NCBI RefSeq assembly: GCF_964355755.1 | Contig: NC_092671.1 | Coordinates: forward strand, 17,703,501-17,767,500 | Reading direction: 5' to 3' | DNA: 64,000 nucleotides | Origin: Antedon mediterranea | Lineage: Eukaryota > Echinodermata > Crinoidea > Comatulida > Antedonidae | Part shown: positions 46,101 to 59,400 of the stretch, piece after piece | How positions within the stretch are numbered: position 1 is the first letter of the stretch | Layout: the number at the start of each line of letters is the position of its first letter | The notes under the pieces: model-generated | The model's input: the letters and a program-made list of their open reading frames with translations, nothing else | Databases searched by the model: none | Told to the model about the DNA's origin: nothing | Position numbers and translations under genes: made by a program

Positions 46101-47824
46101 GTCATATGAGTAGACGTTATTACACAGGCTAACATCTGATGGATAGCATCATTGTTTTAACAATATTTACCTTGTATGTCTTTCTAATAATAATTCTAAA
46201 TATTTTCTCTTGTGAGAGAAAAACAGTATTATAGTAAACACTATCTATGTAATGCCTTGTATATGATTAAATGATAAAGCCTTATATGTGAGTGATTAGC
46301 ATCCTGTATTCAAGAAGAGAGTATATTAAAATATTACATACAACCATGAGACCAATATTATAGGTCTGTGTTACTAGTGGCATAGTAAATATTGTATTAA
46401 AAAATCTTCATCGATCTACAGTAACTCTTTGGTCATTCGTCGGGTAGGCCTAGGTCTATTGAGTAAGGCTTAAAAGGTAAGTAAATTATGATATAATAAT
46501 TTAGTTTGCCATAGTAAATAAAACGTTCATGAAAACAAAAAAAGTAAATCAATAAGGCAGGATTACCAAATGTTATAACCAAAGTAACAGTCGAGAGGCT
46601 CTACACAAAGAAATACTATTAACAAATTAAATATATAAAAATAATTAAAATGTTTGAATAATTACCGTACCCTATAATTTTATTACGAGTTTGTGCGTTT
46701 AAATTCTCTATAATATTTGTTGATTTGTATTCCTCCAACGGAAAGTATTTAAAAATACAAAATTAGAAAATAAACTATGACAACGGTACCACAACTGGAA
46801 TCACGCCCTAGTAGATATGTTCACAATAGTCCCTAGGAACCTCTAATATAATTATTAATGAAATTACCACTCTTAAGGTAACAAATAAGACACCAACTCA
46901 TCCGCTTGTTGGGGAATAACAGTCCCAGTTTATCGTGAAATCGATAGAATCTTGTGAAAGTTTAGAATAAACCGGAAATCCCTGAATCGATGCAAAAGTA
47001 CAATGTCCTTCTTGAGAAGATGACCCAAGAAATACATTTTGATTTGTAAATGTGCGAAGAAGAGTTTTGAATCTAGGTTAGTTTGATTTTGTTCAATCAT
47101 TGGTTTCTTTTCTTTTATTTATTAACTAGATGTACATTTGACTATTAGAATTGTACAAAATTATAGCAATTAATATTTTAAATTTCATTTACTTTGAAGT
47201 TTGCAATGAAGAAGTGTGAATAGGTACCTAAAACTGTTACAAAAAGTTTGATTACAAAATTGGATGACAAATGTCTTTTTAAATAAGTTGTGATTAAACT
47301 GAGTACCTATTCAGAACGTTTTGGTCTCCGATATTAACCAAGTGTGATTATAAATATCTAAATTTCAAAGTATCGAAATAACTAAGTTGTTGAATATAAT
47401 ACTATAATAAAATAAAATGATAAGTAACTATACTATCTATCAAAATAATTAATCACTATATTCATCGCCATTTATCTAATCAAAATCGTTTTAGTCATTG
47501 TACAACAATTAAAAGTAACCTTAATATACATAATTTACAGTTTTATAAATTCGTAGCTAAAAATTAGTAATATTCATAAATTAGTCTTATTTAAGTATAT
47601 TTAGAAAAACCAATTTCAATTAAATTAAGTTGCAAAGTTATTCGTTCGATTAATTACTTTTTAATAAAGTTATTAACTTACGTATAAATACATGGTAGCC
47701 AATTACAATTGTAATGTAATAAAGAGAAAACTCCAAACTTACCAATTGCTAGAGTAATATGGAACAAAACAAAAATTAGGCAAAAAACTTCTACCAGTTG
47801 TTGGTTAGTGGCTAACTTAGCCAT
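42987..47824 (-). CDS. Neurotrophin/Spätzle-type secreted cystine-knot ligand, gene B (5 exons, 234 aa)
   Basis: Minus-strand pre-pro-ligand. Exons, in order: 47824-47743, 45323-45228, 44748-44525, 43914-43745 and 43119-42987; total 705 nt, 234 codons plus stop, every splice phase consistent. Exon 1 encodes a clear signal peptide (MAKLATNQQLVE then VFCLIFVLFHITLA). Residues 28-134 are an acidic, helical-looking pro-region. A furin site (KRKKR, residues 133-137) is formed across the exon 3/4 junction, directly before the mature domain, as in pro-neurotrophins. The mature domain starts SGHLKEICNSVSSW and has cysteines at 145, 178, 185, 196, 225, 226 and 228, ending WDWIAVNTCCSCAA. Cys1-to-last distance is 83 residues in both paralogues. 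Compared with gene A, an extra intron splits the mature domain after the third cysteine. Converges tail-to-tail with gene A. Confidence 0.88.
43745..43914 (-). CDS. Ligand gene B exon 4 (mature domain, Cys1-3)
   Basis: Acceptor TTTCGTTTGCAG, donor GTAAGCT. Begins KKRSGHLKEICNSVSSW; the KKR completes a furin site. Contains VRLLGDQFFYVTEC, as in neurotrophin VxxLGE...FFETKC. A TAA directly follows in the intron if unspliced, which would give a truncated ligand. Confidence 0.88.
44100..44395. repeat. 11-bp tandem repeat array in ligand gene B intron 3
   Basis: Roughly 25 degenerate copies of TCTATGGAAAC/T, all readable as one AT-rich array between exons 4 and 3 of gene B. Confidence 0.9.
44525..44748 (-). 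CDS. Ligand gene B exon 3 (pro-region)
   Basis: Acceptor TATTTCCTCAG, donor GTGAATA. Encodes EFAVNLIEKLQAE, DILDFYNKILGHPAL, DRVIFAQTKP and ends in NKR, half of the furin site. Phase 0 out. Confidence 0.88.
45228..45323 (-). CDS. Ligand gene B exon 2 (pro-region)
   Basis: Acceptor TTATTTATAG, donor GTAAAAT. 96 nt, encoding DYDLDTNIDNFGNEDGMKH and MLQLVLH. Phase 1 in and out, fitting exons 1 and 3. Confidence 0.82.
45324..47742. other. Ligand gene B intron 1 (2.4 kb)
   Basis: AT-rich; no additional exon or recognisable element. Confidence 0.55.
47743..47824 (-). CDS. Ligand gene B exon 1 (signal peptide)
   Basis: ATG at 47824-47822, donor GTAAGTT. 27 codons plus G, with a hydrophobic core (VFCLIFVLFHITLA). 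Split codon G|AT is shared with gene A. TATA box about 110 bp upstream. Confidence 0.88.
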
Positions 47825-47934
47825 CGAATGTTGATCTAAAATGAAATATTTTCAAAAAAGGTTGGAGGAACACAAATCTCTGCCAGTCTTGGTCTGCGGT
47901 GCTCCTTATGCGATACGATTCTCCATAGCGGCGA

Positions 47935-47943
47935 TATTTTATA
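47935..47943 (-). promoter_or_regulatory. TATA box of ligand gene B
   Basis: On the minus strand TATAAAATA, about 110 bp upstream of the gene B ATG, implying a 5'UTR of roughly 80 nt. Confidence 0.55.
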
Positions 47944-48807
47944 GCATAATATCGAACATGAGGCGACTGAGAGATGACGATTTTGGTGACGATGTGAACG
48001 ATTATAAAGCGAGATTATAATTCAATTGATGATTGCCCAAAGAGCACACAGCTGAGTGGTAATTGATTACAAACTATTATTCTACTTGGATGGGCCATCG
48101 TTAGTGTCAAGAAGTTTCTATGAGCCTTATTAGCCTATCTTATGGTCATGTGATGACGTTATAATATTTAAATGAATCAAAGAAAAGTGACAATTAAAAC
48201 AACAATGACATCTAGTGTACATCGAACAAAGTCTAAATTTATGTTTATCTGTTCATATTTATAATGTGATTGTCGGTGTAGTGAACCATGGCGTGTTCCC
48301 TTGAAAAAAAAAAAACAATGATAATTTTTCAATTTTACCAAAAATTAAGAAAATATAGTAAAGCGGAAACCCGTTCCGTTTTATAAGAAGAATATTTTTG
48401 TTAATTTAGTTTTTGGCGCAAATGAATAAGTTTAGATAAATAACATTAAAACTAAAAAATGGCTCAGTAGGCCTACATCTTTAATATAATAAAATAGTTT
48501 TTTTTAAATAACAAAATACTTGGTAGGAAATTGACGAGTTAAGTCAATACCGTCTAGTATATCAGCTTAATGTCGCTTATCAACCAATTTCTGTATTGCG
48601 TCATCTGAAGTGGTTTTTCATCATTTTAGATTAAAAACTCCATCTGATATAACCTTGCTATGCTGTTTAATCAATCTACATGTTCAGTTTAGGCATTAGT
48701 ATTTTCAATGTGCTTTTATTCAATTCAAGACAGATGATAAGCAGCAAGACATTTTACTAACTGGTTATTGAAATGAATATGACGAATTAGCAGCAAATGT
48801 AAGAGTT

Positions 48808-48963
48808 AAGCTCTGTATACACTGTAAAAAAAAGTGTGATGTGCCCAAATATGGTAGTGATAAATTTAAATATGGTAGTGATATGTTTAAATATGGTAGT
48901 GATATAACATCCATATATGGGCACATTACATTTTGTTTGTGATAGTGTTGAAGACAGAGCTTT
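48808..48963. mobile_element. MITE family M2, copy 1
   Basis: Ends AAGCTCTGTATACACTGT and ..AGTGTTGAAGACAGAGCTT are inverted. The centre has ATGTGCCCAAATATGGTAGT and CCATATATGGGCACAT, as in 52321-52480. Confidence 0.82.
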
Positions 48964-48992
48964 AGACCTATTTAATCAAACCAAATTGTTCG

Positions 48993-49230
48993 TTTAAAGA
49001 TATTGTCCTCCTAAAAAATAATTTGACAAAATTTTTGATAAAAAATAAATATTTACTTGAAAAACTGTAATTTAAAGGAAAAAGTCAAATTATCTGTCCG
49101 ACAATGATTTTCAATAAATAATTTTTTTTAATTTTTGTTTTTTCTACGGAAGTGAATAACTTTATTAAAACTGTGGCCTATTCAAAGTCTGATTTTATTA
49201 ATCTTCTCTTTTTGGGGGGACAATACATCG
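48993..49230. mobile_element. MITE family M3, copy 2 (inverted)
   Basis: TTTAAAGATATTGTCCTCC at the left and GGGGGGACAATACATC at the right. The complement strand carries AGATTAATAAAATCAGACTT, shared with 62461-62782. Confidence 0.75.
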
Positions 49231-50446
49231 GATAAAATGTTGTACGATAGTCGCTCTCATCATTAGCCCTGATATCAGCGATGTTAATGAAATGCGATAT
49301 AGGCCTATTCGAATTTTAGTTTTGAAAAATAGTTACTGTACAGTAAAATGACATTGGTAGTGCTAGAGTAATATCATGGATTGGTTTATATGGAAATAAG
49401 AAGGAATATTATTTTTCTAACTAGTAATAATAACAGTACCCAGAAGTATTAATTAACAGGTAGTGTTTTGATCATACGTTTCGCCCACACTCGCAAAACA
49501 ATAGTATTAATACACCGGAAATTATTGTAATGTATACAACAGACTCTGGTGGGAGAAATGTATTATCAAAGGTGTTATCATTATTAGGTTCCAGCTGCAT
49601 TGTTTCTTGGATGCACTATGTTAGGCTGATGGAAAAATGAATATACAGTAACAGTGTCTCAAAGCATCACTGCTTCAGATATCGTAATTTTTATTGAGAC
49701 ATCATTGATTATAAATAACTTTAACAATTCTGGTCCTCTTACCAATCTTTCTCCGCTTCATAATCGGAGGAGATTTTTCGATTTGGTTTTTCTCTTCAAA
49801 TGCTTTAACTAGGGAGTTGTTACTCCTTTTTAATTGTACTTTGTTGTCATTTTCTCCCTTAAAATGAATCGCCCTAACTCTCGCAACACTGACCTTCCTT
49901 TGCCCGTTGTTAAATCAACGTAACTAAAAATGTTTTTTTCAAAGATTATCCAAGTTTTACAATGCAATTTCCATTAAAGATAAGACTATCCACAATTTTT
50001 ATATCTAAAGTTTAAAGCTATTTTATTTTACCTTTTTGTATGTTTCATACTGTATTTTTCTGTGTTTTTACGTATATATTTATATCTAAATATTTGTAAG
50101 GCATCCTATATTGGCGATTTTTCGTAGTTGAAATAAAATAAAATGACTGTCTGTGGTATCTTGACAACGCCGGTTGTCATCACATCCAACAATTCTACCT
50201 ACTGTAATTAATTAAATCAAATAAACATTCATTTCTTTCATTTAAAATTAAAATTAACATTTTTCTTTTTGTTTCAGAGATATATTATAATAAATCATAA
50301 TAATACTAATAATTATTTTATCAATTTTATTTTAAAAATATCATTTATTGAATGTTTTTTTTTAAATCCTCTCCATGATTAATAAAATAAAATGAGTCAA
50401 ATAAGAGTATTTTAGTATACATTTTGTTTATAAGTTTATGGAAAAC

Positions 50447-50452
50447 TTTATT
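50447..50452 (-). terminator. HINT1 polyadenylation signal candidate
   Basis: AATAAA on the minus strand, about 125 nt after the HINT1 stop. Confidence 0.5.
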
Positions 50453-50577
50453 TTAAACAACAAGAGTAAAAATCATCGTTTTTATAAATAGTTTTCTCCA
50501 ATATGTCATGTTATACACCTATATACAATTCGTATTGTAATATAGTGCCACGATTACAGATACAGGTGTTCCAACTT

Positions 50578-53286
<2,709 letters not shown>

Positions 53287-53786
53287 GCTTCTTGTAAATG
53301 ATTGCCCACCAAGTGCCTGCAGAAATATTCATAAACATGAATCAGAATGTTCAACAAACCAAATGATAATCTTTTCAATTGATCAATTACTTATATATCG
53401 ATGGGGTGAAACGACTTAGACACTAATAAGGGGTCTTTGTCACTGGAGATGAGGAGGAGGAGGATCGTGCTACATTTCCTCTAGACTAGGCCTAGGCCCT
53501 AGCTGCGTATTGTAGATGGTTTAAGCACTACAAATCCAAATAATTTGCATTATTACTGTATACCAACCAAAGCAAAATGCGGCTTAAATGTAAGAGCTGC
53601 AACAAGCGGAACTAAAAGTTGTTTGTGAACTTTAAATGCACGCGAAGTAATCATTTCTAATTTAAAAGTCTGCTGTATTCATAATAACAAATATCGCCCT
53701 CTATAGATTGGTTGCTAAATTTGGAAATCATCATTTATCAGAAAAACTTAGCACCGGAGGGGACCGACTAAGTAAGGAGGAGAAAT
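53287..53786. promoter_or_regulatory. Shared HINT1/PAWR head-to-head promoter region
   Basis: 500 bp between the two divergent start codons, with no ORF and no obvious TATA box. Such spacing is typical of bidirectional promoters; this function is inferred from arrangement only. Confidence 0.45.
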
Positions 53787-53941
53787 ATGTCATCATATAA
53801 TATTTATGGTTCTAACAGCAGTCAGGGTAATGGAAGTGTTGGTTTGTCTAGCCGAAGTTCATTAACTAGCGATCGTGAACCGTATTCATCACGTATTCGT
53901 AATAGAGAGATAGATAATGGAAATTATGAAGAGACAACAAG
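53787..53941 (+). CDS. PAWR: PAWR-like exon 1
   Basis: ATG at 53787, preceded by AGGAGGAGAAAT; donor GTACGTA. 51 codons plus two bases: MSSYNIYGSNSSQGNGS, Ser/Arg-rich. Leaves AG, completed to AGT. Confidence 0.75.
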
Positions 53942-56399
53942 GTACGTAGGCTATCACAGTTTGAAAAGTTTTTATGTACCTACCCATGTAATTGGTAGGC
54001 GTGCACACACAGCATAGATTCCGAAGCAATTCAACTAACAATAATAGTATTGGTCTAAGAACAATCTTTGTTTTGGATAATTGCAAATATAATACTAGCT
54101 AGGTTGAATTAAAATATATTTCTTAGTCTTACAGTAGTATAATCAATTTTAAAGAAAAATGTACATGCTTACCTTATTTGAAAGTTTTATGATGGTATTC
54201 CCCATAAAATCAAATTATAAGCCAAGTGGGTGGCAATAAACCACAGTGGTATTGAGATATAAAACTGTAAACCTGGCAATTACCTAGTACAGTAGTTGCA
54301 TCATTTTTTTGCAAAAGAATACATTTGTTTAACAAATGTATTCTTTTTATTCTAATAAAAGTACTGCAGTACTTTTAAATGCATAATATGTTTTACATTT
54401 TTATATAAAAGGTTTTTAAATGTTGATATTTTTTCTTTTGGGAATTTGTGACTTTCCTTATTATTAGTCGCATAAGTGCTTTAAGATCAAGTCCAAGATA
54501 TAGAAGAAACGAATCAAAAGAGAGTACAGAATCAAAGAAAATGCAAAATTTAGGAGAGGATGAAGCAGGGGGCGCTGAAGTAGCATGTTCTAGCCCCAGT
54601 CAGAGACTTAAAGAACGTAAAGGGGCTTCTTCATCCCCTCGTTCGGGTAAATTTGCAAACAGAAGGATGCGGGAAAAACGAAGGGGAACAGGAAAAGTTG
54701 TAGTAGAGGTAAGGGATGAGTATGCAATCAGATTTTATTATTTATTTCTGTTGGTTGATGATTCCTCTTCAATTAAAGACACCCAATTTTTTGTCCCAAA
54801 TTAAAGGTTGAATACAAACAATACTGAACAATAATTAGAATTGCCTTAAAAAAGCCCTATATATAAAATGGAATAACCCGTTTCTTAACAAACAAATAAC
54901 TTTTTACAAAATCTGAATATTTAAATACTCACCTATATAAAGGTATATATAATTAGAACGTCTAAGACCGTATTTCATTGCACTGATGATGTTGTTCGGA
55001 ACAAACTCAAGTTTATTTTAATTTTACTATGCTGTCGGAAGTTCGGCAACATTATTCATGACATCACATTAAATACTTTGGTTTCAATCAAAGTTCAAAA
55101 GTTGGAAAAGCTCTCGAAAAAATCCGTAAAAGCAGTAGCTGATATAAACTACTTAAAAAATACTGTACTTAACCTTTCCATAAAGTACACAGTAAAGTTG
55201 TTATTAAAGGAAGCCTCATAGGGTATTCAATGCTATTTTTGTTTTGATATATCCTGGTGGTAATATTGCACTAACTTAACTAACACTTACAATAATAAAT
55301 ATTTACCTTTCAGTTCCTATATAGGAAGTTTTACTAGAAAGTTGATATAAAAATGTTACATTTTTTTAATATAAATGCCAGCTTGTATAACTAGGATAAA
55401 AATTGGCACTTTTATTAATTTGTATAGTGTTTATATACCCACCATGTATTATATATTTTATGTAAGTATTTCGATGTGGAGAGCCTCTCGACGGTTATTT
55501 TTATTTATAACTTTTAGGTTATCCGCCCTCATTGACTTACTTTTGTATTGTTTTTTTTTTGTACTGTTCTGTATATTGGCGAAATAAATGATATGATATG
55601 ATATTTCAAACACACTTCTAATTTGAGACCCCTACTACCCAGATAAGTTAGGTGTCCTTTGTATAAATCGATGCTATAAAATAAATGGAAAATTATATTT
55701 AAATCAATTAATAGTTTGTGTTATACAAATCAATAAGTAAATAAAACATAGTTTAACATATATTCCTAATGCCAAAAAAAAATAGTGGAAAGCATCATGT
55801 TTGTTTGTTTGTTTGTTTTTATTGATTTTCCACACAAAATGAATATGATAATTGAGTAACAATAAACATATATATATACAAGAAAGACGTGTGGCTGGTG
55901 GGAAAATAAGTTCAAAGAACTTTAAGGCTTACCCACCAGAAAAGATACAATAAACATAATTTATTGGAAAGTGCAAGTTGGCTTCACAGTCAATCTTCTA
56001 TAGTAGGTCTATCTATCTGAAAATTTCTTAGTTTTTGAGTACTTTCTATCTCCATACTTATCAGATTTATCCTTAGTAAGGTTTGTTCTAGTAGTTAGTG
56101 TGATAGCCCTTTAAATTTTAGTAAAATTAAGGTGTTTTTTTTTTACCTTTTTTTCTAGGCCACTTTCGTGTCTCACAGTGGTTGTAACATTGAAGAGGTC
56201 ATAGGCCTTTAGTGAGTCTAGACCATACCAATTTGACTAGTATCTGCCTAAGCTGTTAGGCTAGCTAGTGTTACTTCTTCTGTTTTTTACTTATTTTTGT
56301 TTTATTTGCAGTTTTTTTTTCTCTTATTCTTCTTTTTTTGGTAATTTAGTATTAGGCAAATTAGGCTGTTATTACATAGTAAGATATACTTAGGCCTAT

Positions 56400-56446
<47 letters not shown>

Positions 56447-59400
56447 ACTATGCGTAGTATTACCATCCCCTTGTTGTTCTGGTTGTTTGCACTCTTTCAC
56501 GTTACTAAACATAATGTGTCTGATATTCCCAGGTATTTACAACCCCATAGTAACATCAAACTCTTGGGACATCCTTACAAAAAGTGCAAGTTCTCAAAAA
56601 GTAGAGTACAATATGATCACAATTCAATCTCCACTTATAATATTGACTTGACCGAATGTGGGGATGTCCACTCTAATCCTGGACCAGAATCAAACATGAA
56701 TCATAATAACAATACAAATCGAAATACACCTCCGATTCATTGTCATGTTTGTGAAAGAAAGATTGCAAAAAACCGACAACAGCTTAAATGCTTTAATTGT
56801 TCTAGGAATTTCCATGCTAGTTGTGTCTACATTAATCCTCATAGGTTTAGAACATTCTTCAAAAATAGGTCTTCTGACTGGTGCTGCCATCTTTGTGCAC
56901 TCCCAAAACTGAATGATTCATTCTTTAGTATCTCTTCGGATACAAATGAAAACGATGCATTGCTCAACTTGGATCCACTAGTATGTGGAATCAACAACGA
57001 TTCCAGCAGTAATTCGGACTCTATCATTGATCCTGCAGAGGTACTGAAAGGAAAAGGCATGCATTTTCTTCATGTTAATGCGCGGTCTCTACTACCCAAA
57101 ATATCTGAACTTAGAACACTTGTTGGTGGAACCAAAGTGGCAGTCATTGCTGTCACTGAAACACACCTTGACAGTTCCATTACCGATAATGAAATACACA
57201 TCCCAGACTTCCAACTATATCGTCGAGACCGTGCCAGAGCAGGTGGTGGAGTATGTCTGTACTTCAAGTCTACCCTGGCTATTACTATGCGGTCTGACTG
57301 TAACAATGCCAACATTGAGGCACTATGGTCTGAAGTACATCTCCCAAGAACAAGGCCTATTATCGTTGGAGTCTGTTATCGGCCACCAAAACAACGTCAT
57401 GGTGAATTTATTGATGGAATGGATGACATTATGGAACAACTACCGAGAAACTCAGAGATCTACATTTTCGGAGATACAAACATGTGTAGCTTGAAAAAGG
57501 ATAGCAACTATATCAAATTCCAACAGACTCTGCACATCAGTGGAATGTCTCAAATTATGAGCGAACCCACACGCATCTGTGATTCCTGCGAATCTTGTCT
57601 TGATCATATTATCACCAACTCTTCGGACAAATTAAACAAATTCGGAGTACTATCTATAGGCTTCAGTGATCACTTTCCTATATATGCCACTCGTCACACA
57701 CAGCAACAAAAACACCACACGCATAAAAAGGTGAAGATTAGATCAACTAAAAACTACAATAGAGAAAAGTTTATACGTCTTCTTCAAGAGACTGATTGGG
57801 ACAATGTTCACAAGGCAGAAACCGTTGATTGTTCGTGGCAAGCCTTTTGTGTAAATTTCACAAATGTTTTGGATAAAGTTGCTCCTGTAAAAGAAGTCAG
57901 AATTAGACACTCTTCTCAGCCGTGGATGACACCTGACATACTCAAAATTATTAAGGCCAGGGATATTTATCTTAAAAAATTCAAAAGAACTCGTAATTTA
58001 TTATATCGTACTGAATACTGTAAACTTAGAAATCAGGTACAAAGAAATATAAAAGAAGCAAAGCAGACTCATTTTATTGACAAGATCAATACAAATCGAC
58101 ATAACCCTAAAAAGTTATGGAAGGTTATAAAAGATCTTGGGTATCAAAATAAACAAAATGAAACTGCTTCGATTACTCTTAAAATAAATGACAAACTATG
58201 TAGTGAGCCAAACATTATTGCCAGTCACTTTAACTCGTTTTTTACAAACGTAGCATCAGATCTGGTAAGAAAGCTCCCGCAAAGGTCATACGAATTTGAT
58301 GTAAATTCTGAGAATTTTAAAAAATACTATGACGGTACTGACAAATTTTCCTTGCAACCTGTAAACAACGATATAGTTAAAAAGGAGATCTTGGGTCTCA
58401 GTATAAATAAAAGTACAGGTCTAGATGGCATACCCGCACGTTTTTTAAGGGATGCGTCAGAAATTATTGCAACTCCCATAACACGGATTATCAATTTCTC
58501 ATTTGAAACGGAATGTTTTCCAAATGAGATGAAATTGGCTCGTGTTCGACCAATTTACAAGAAAAAAAGTAATCTTGAAACTGCTAACTATAGGCCTGTC
58601 AGTATACTGTCTGTGGTGTCAAAAATTGTAGAAAAGATTGTTCACTCACAATTAAATGAGTTTTTGGAAAGGAACAAGCTTTTATATCGTTTTCAGTCTG
58701 GTTTCAGACAGTCCTTTTCAACAGATCACTGTTTAATTCACTTGACAGACTTCATCAAAACTCAAACAGCGAAAGGAAAATTTACTGGTATCTTACTTAT
58801 TGACATCCAAAAAGCTTTTGACTGCGTTAGTCATGACTTACTTTGTAAGAAACTCAGAAAAATTGGAATCGAATCTGTCAGCTGGTTTAAATCATATCTG
58901 GAATGTAGACATCAAACAGTCAATATTGGTGGGGCTGTTTCAGAGCCTTCAGAAATTGTATGTGGAGTGCCACAAGGGAGCATCCTGGGACCACTCCTGT
59001 TCCTCATCTACGTGAATGATATGCCTATGTCCGTCTCATCATTGTTAATGCAATATGCTGACGATAGTGCAATTGTCAATGCTCATCATGATCCTGATAT
59101 CATCAGTAAAAATCTTGCTAGGGATCTGTCTAATTGTAATAAATGGTTAATTGACAATAATTTATCACTTCACATGGGAAAAACTGAACTAATGTTGTTT
59201 GGTCCCAGGATGTCTCTCAAGAACTACACAAATTTTAGCGTCCTTTACAATGGCTATACAATTTCTTTGAATAGCTCTATAAAATACCTTGGTATCGAAC
59301 TAAGCAATAGGCTTAATAGTGAATTAATTGTCTCAACAATTATTAAGAAAGTTAATGGTCGTATTAAATTTGCGTATAGGAATTGTCGTAACTTTGATCG

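Larger units (their letters stand above)
47950..50446. other. Intergenic region between ligand gene B and HINT1
   Basis: Contains two MITEs (48808-48963, 48993-49230). No open frame with recognisable content. Confidence 0.55.

Noticed and set aside
57070-59015. Other-frame and antisense ORFs over the LINE
   Set aside because: Shadows of the 1147-codon retrotransposon frame; no motifs of their own.
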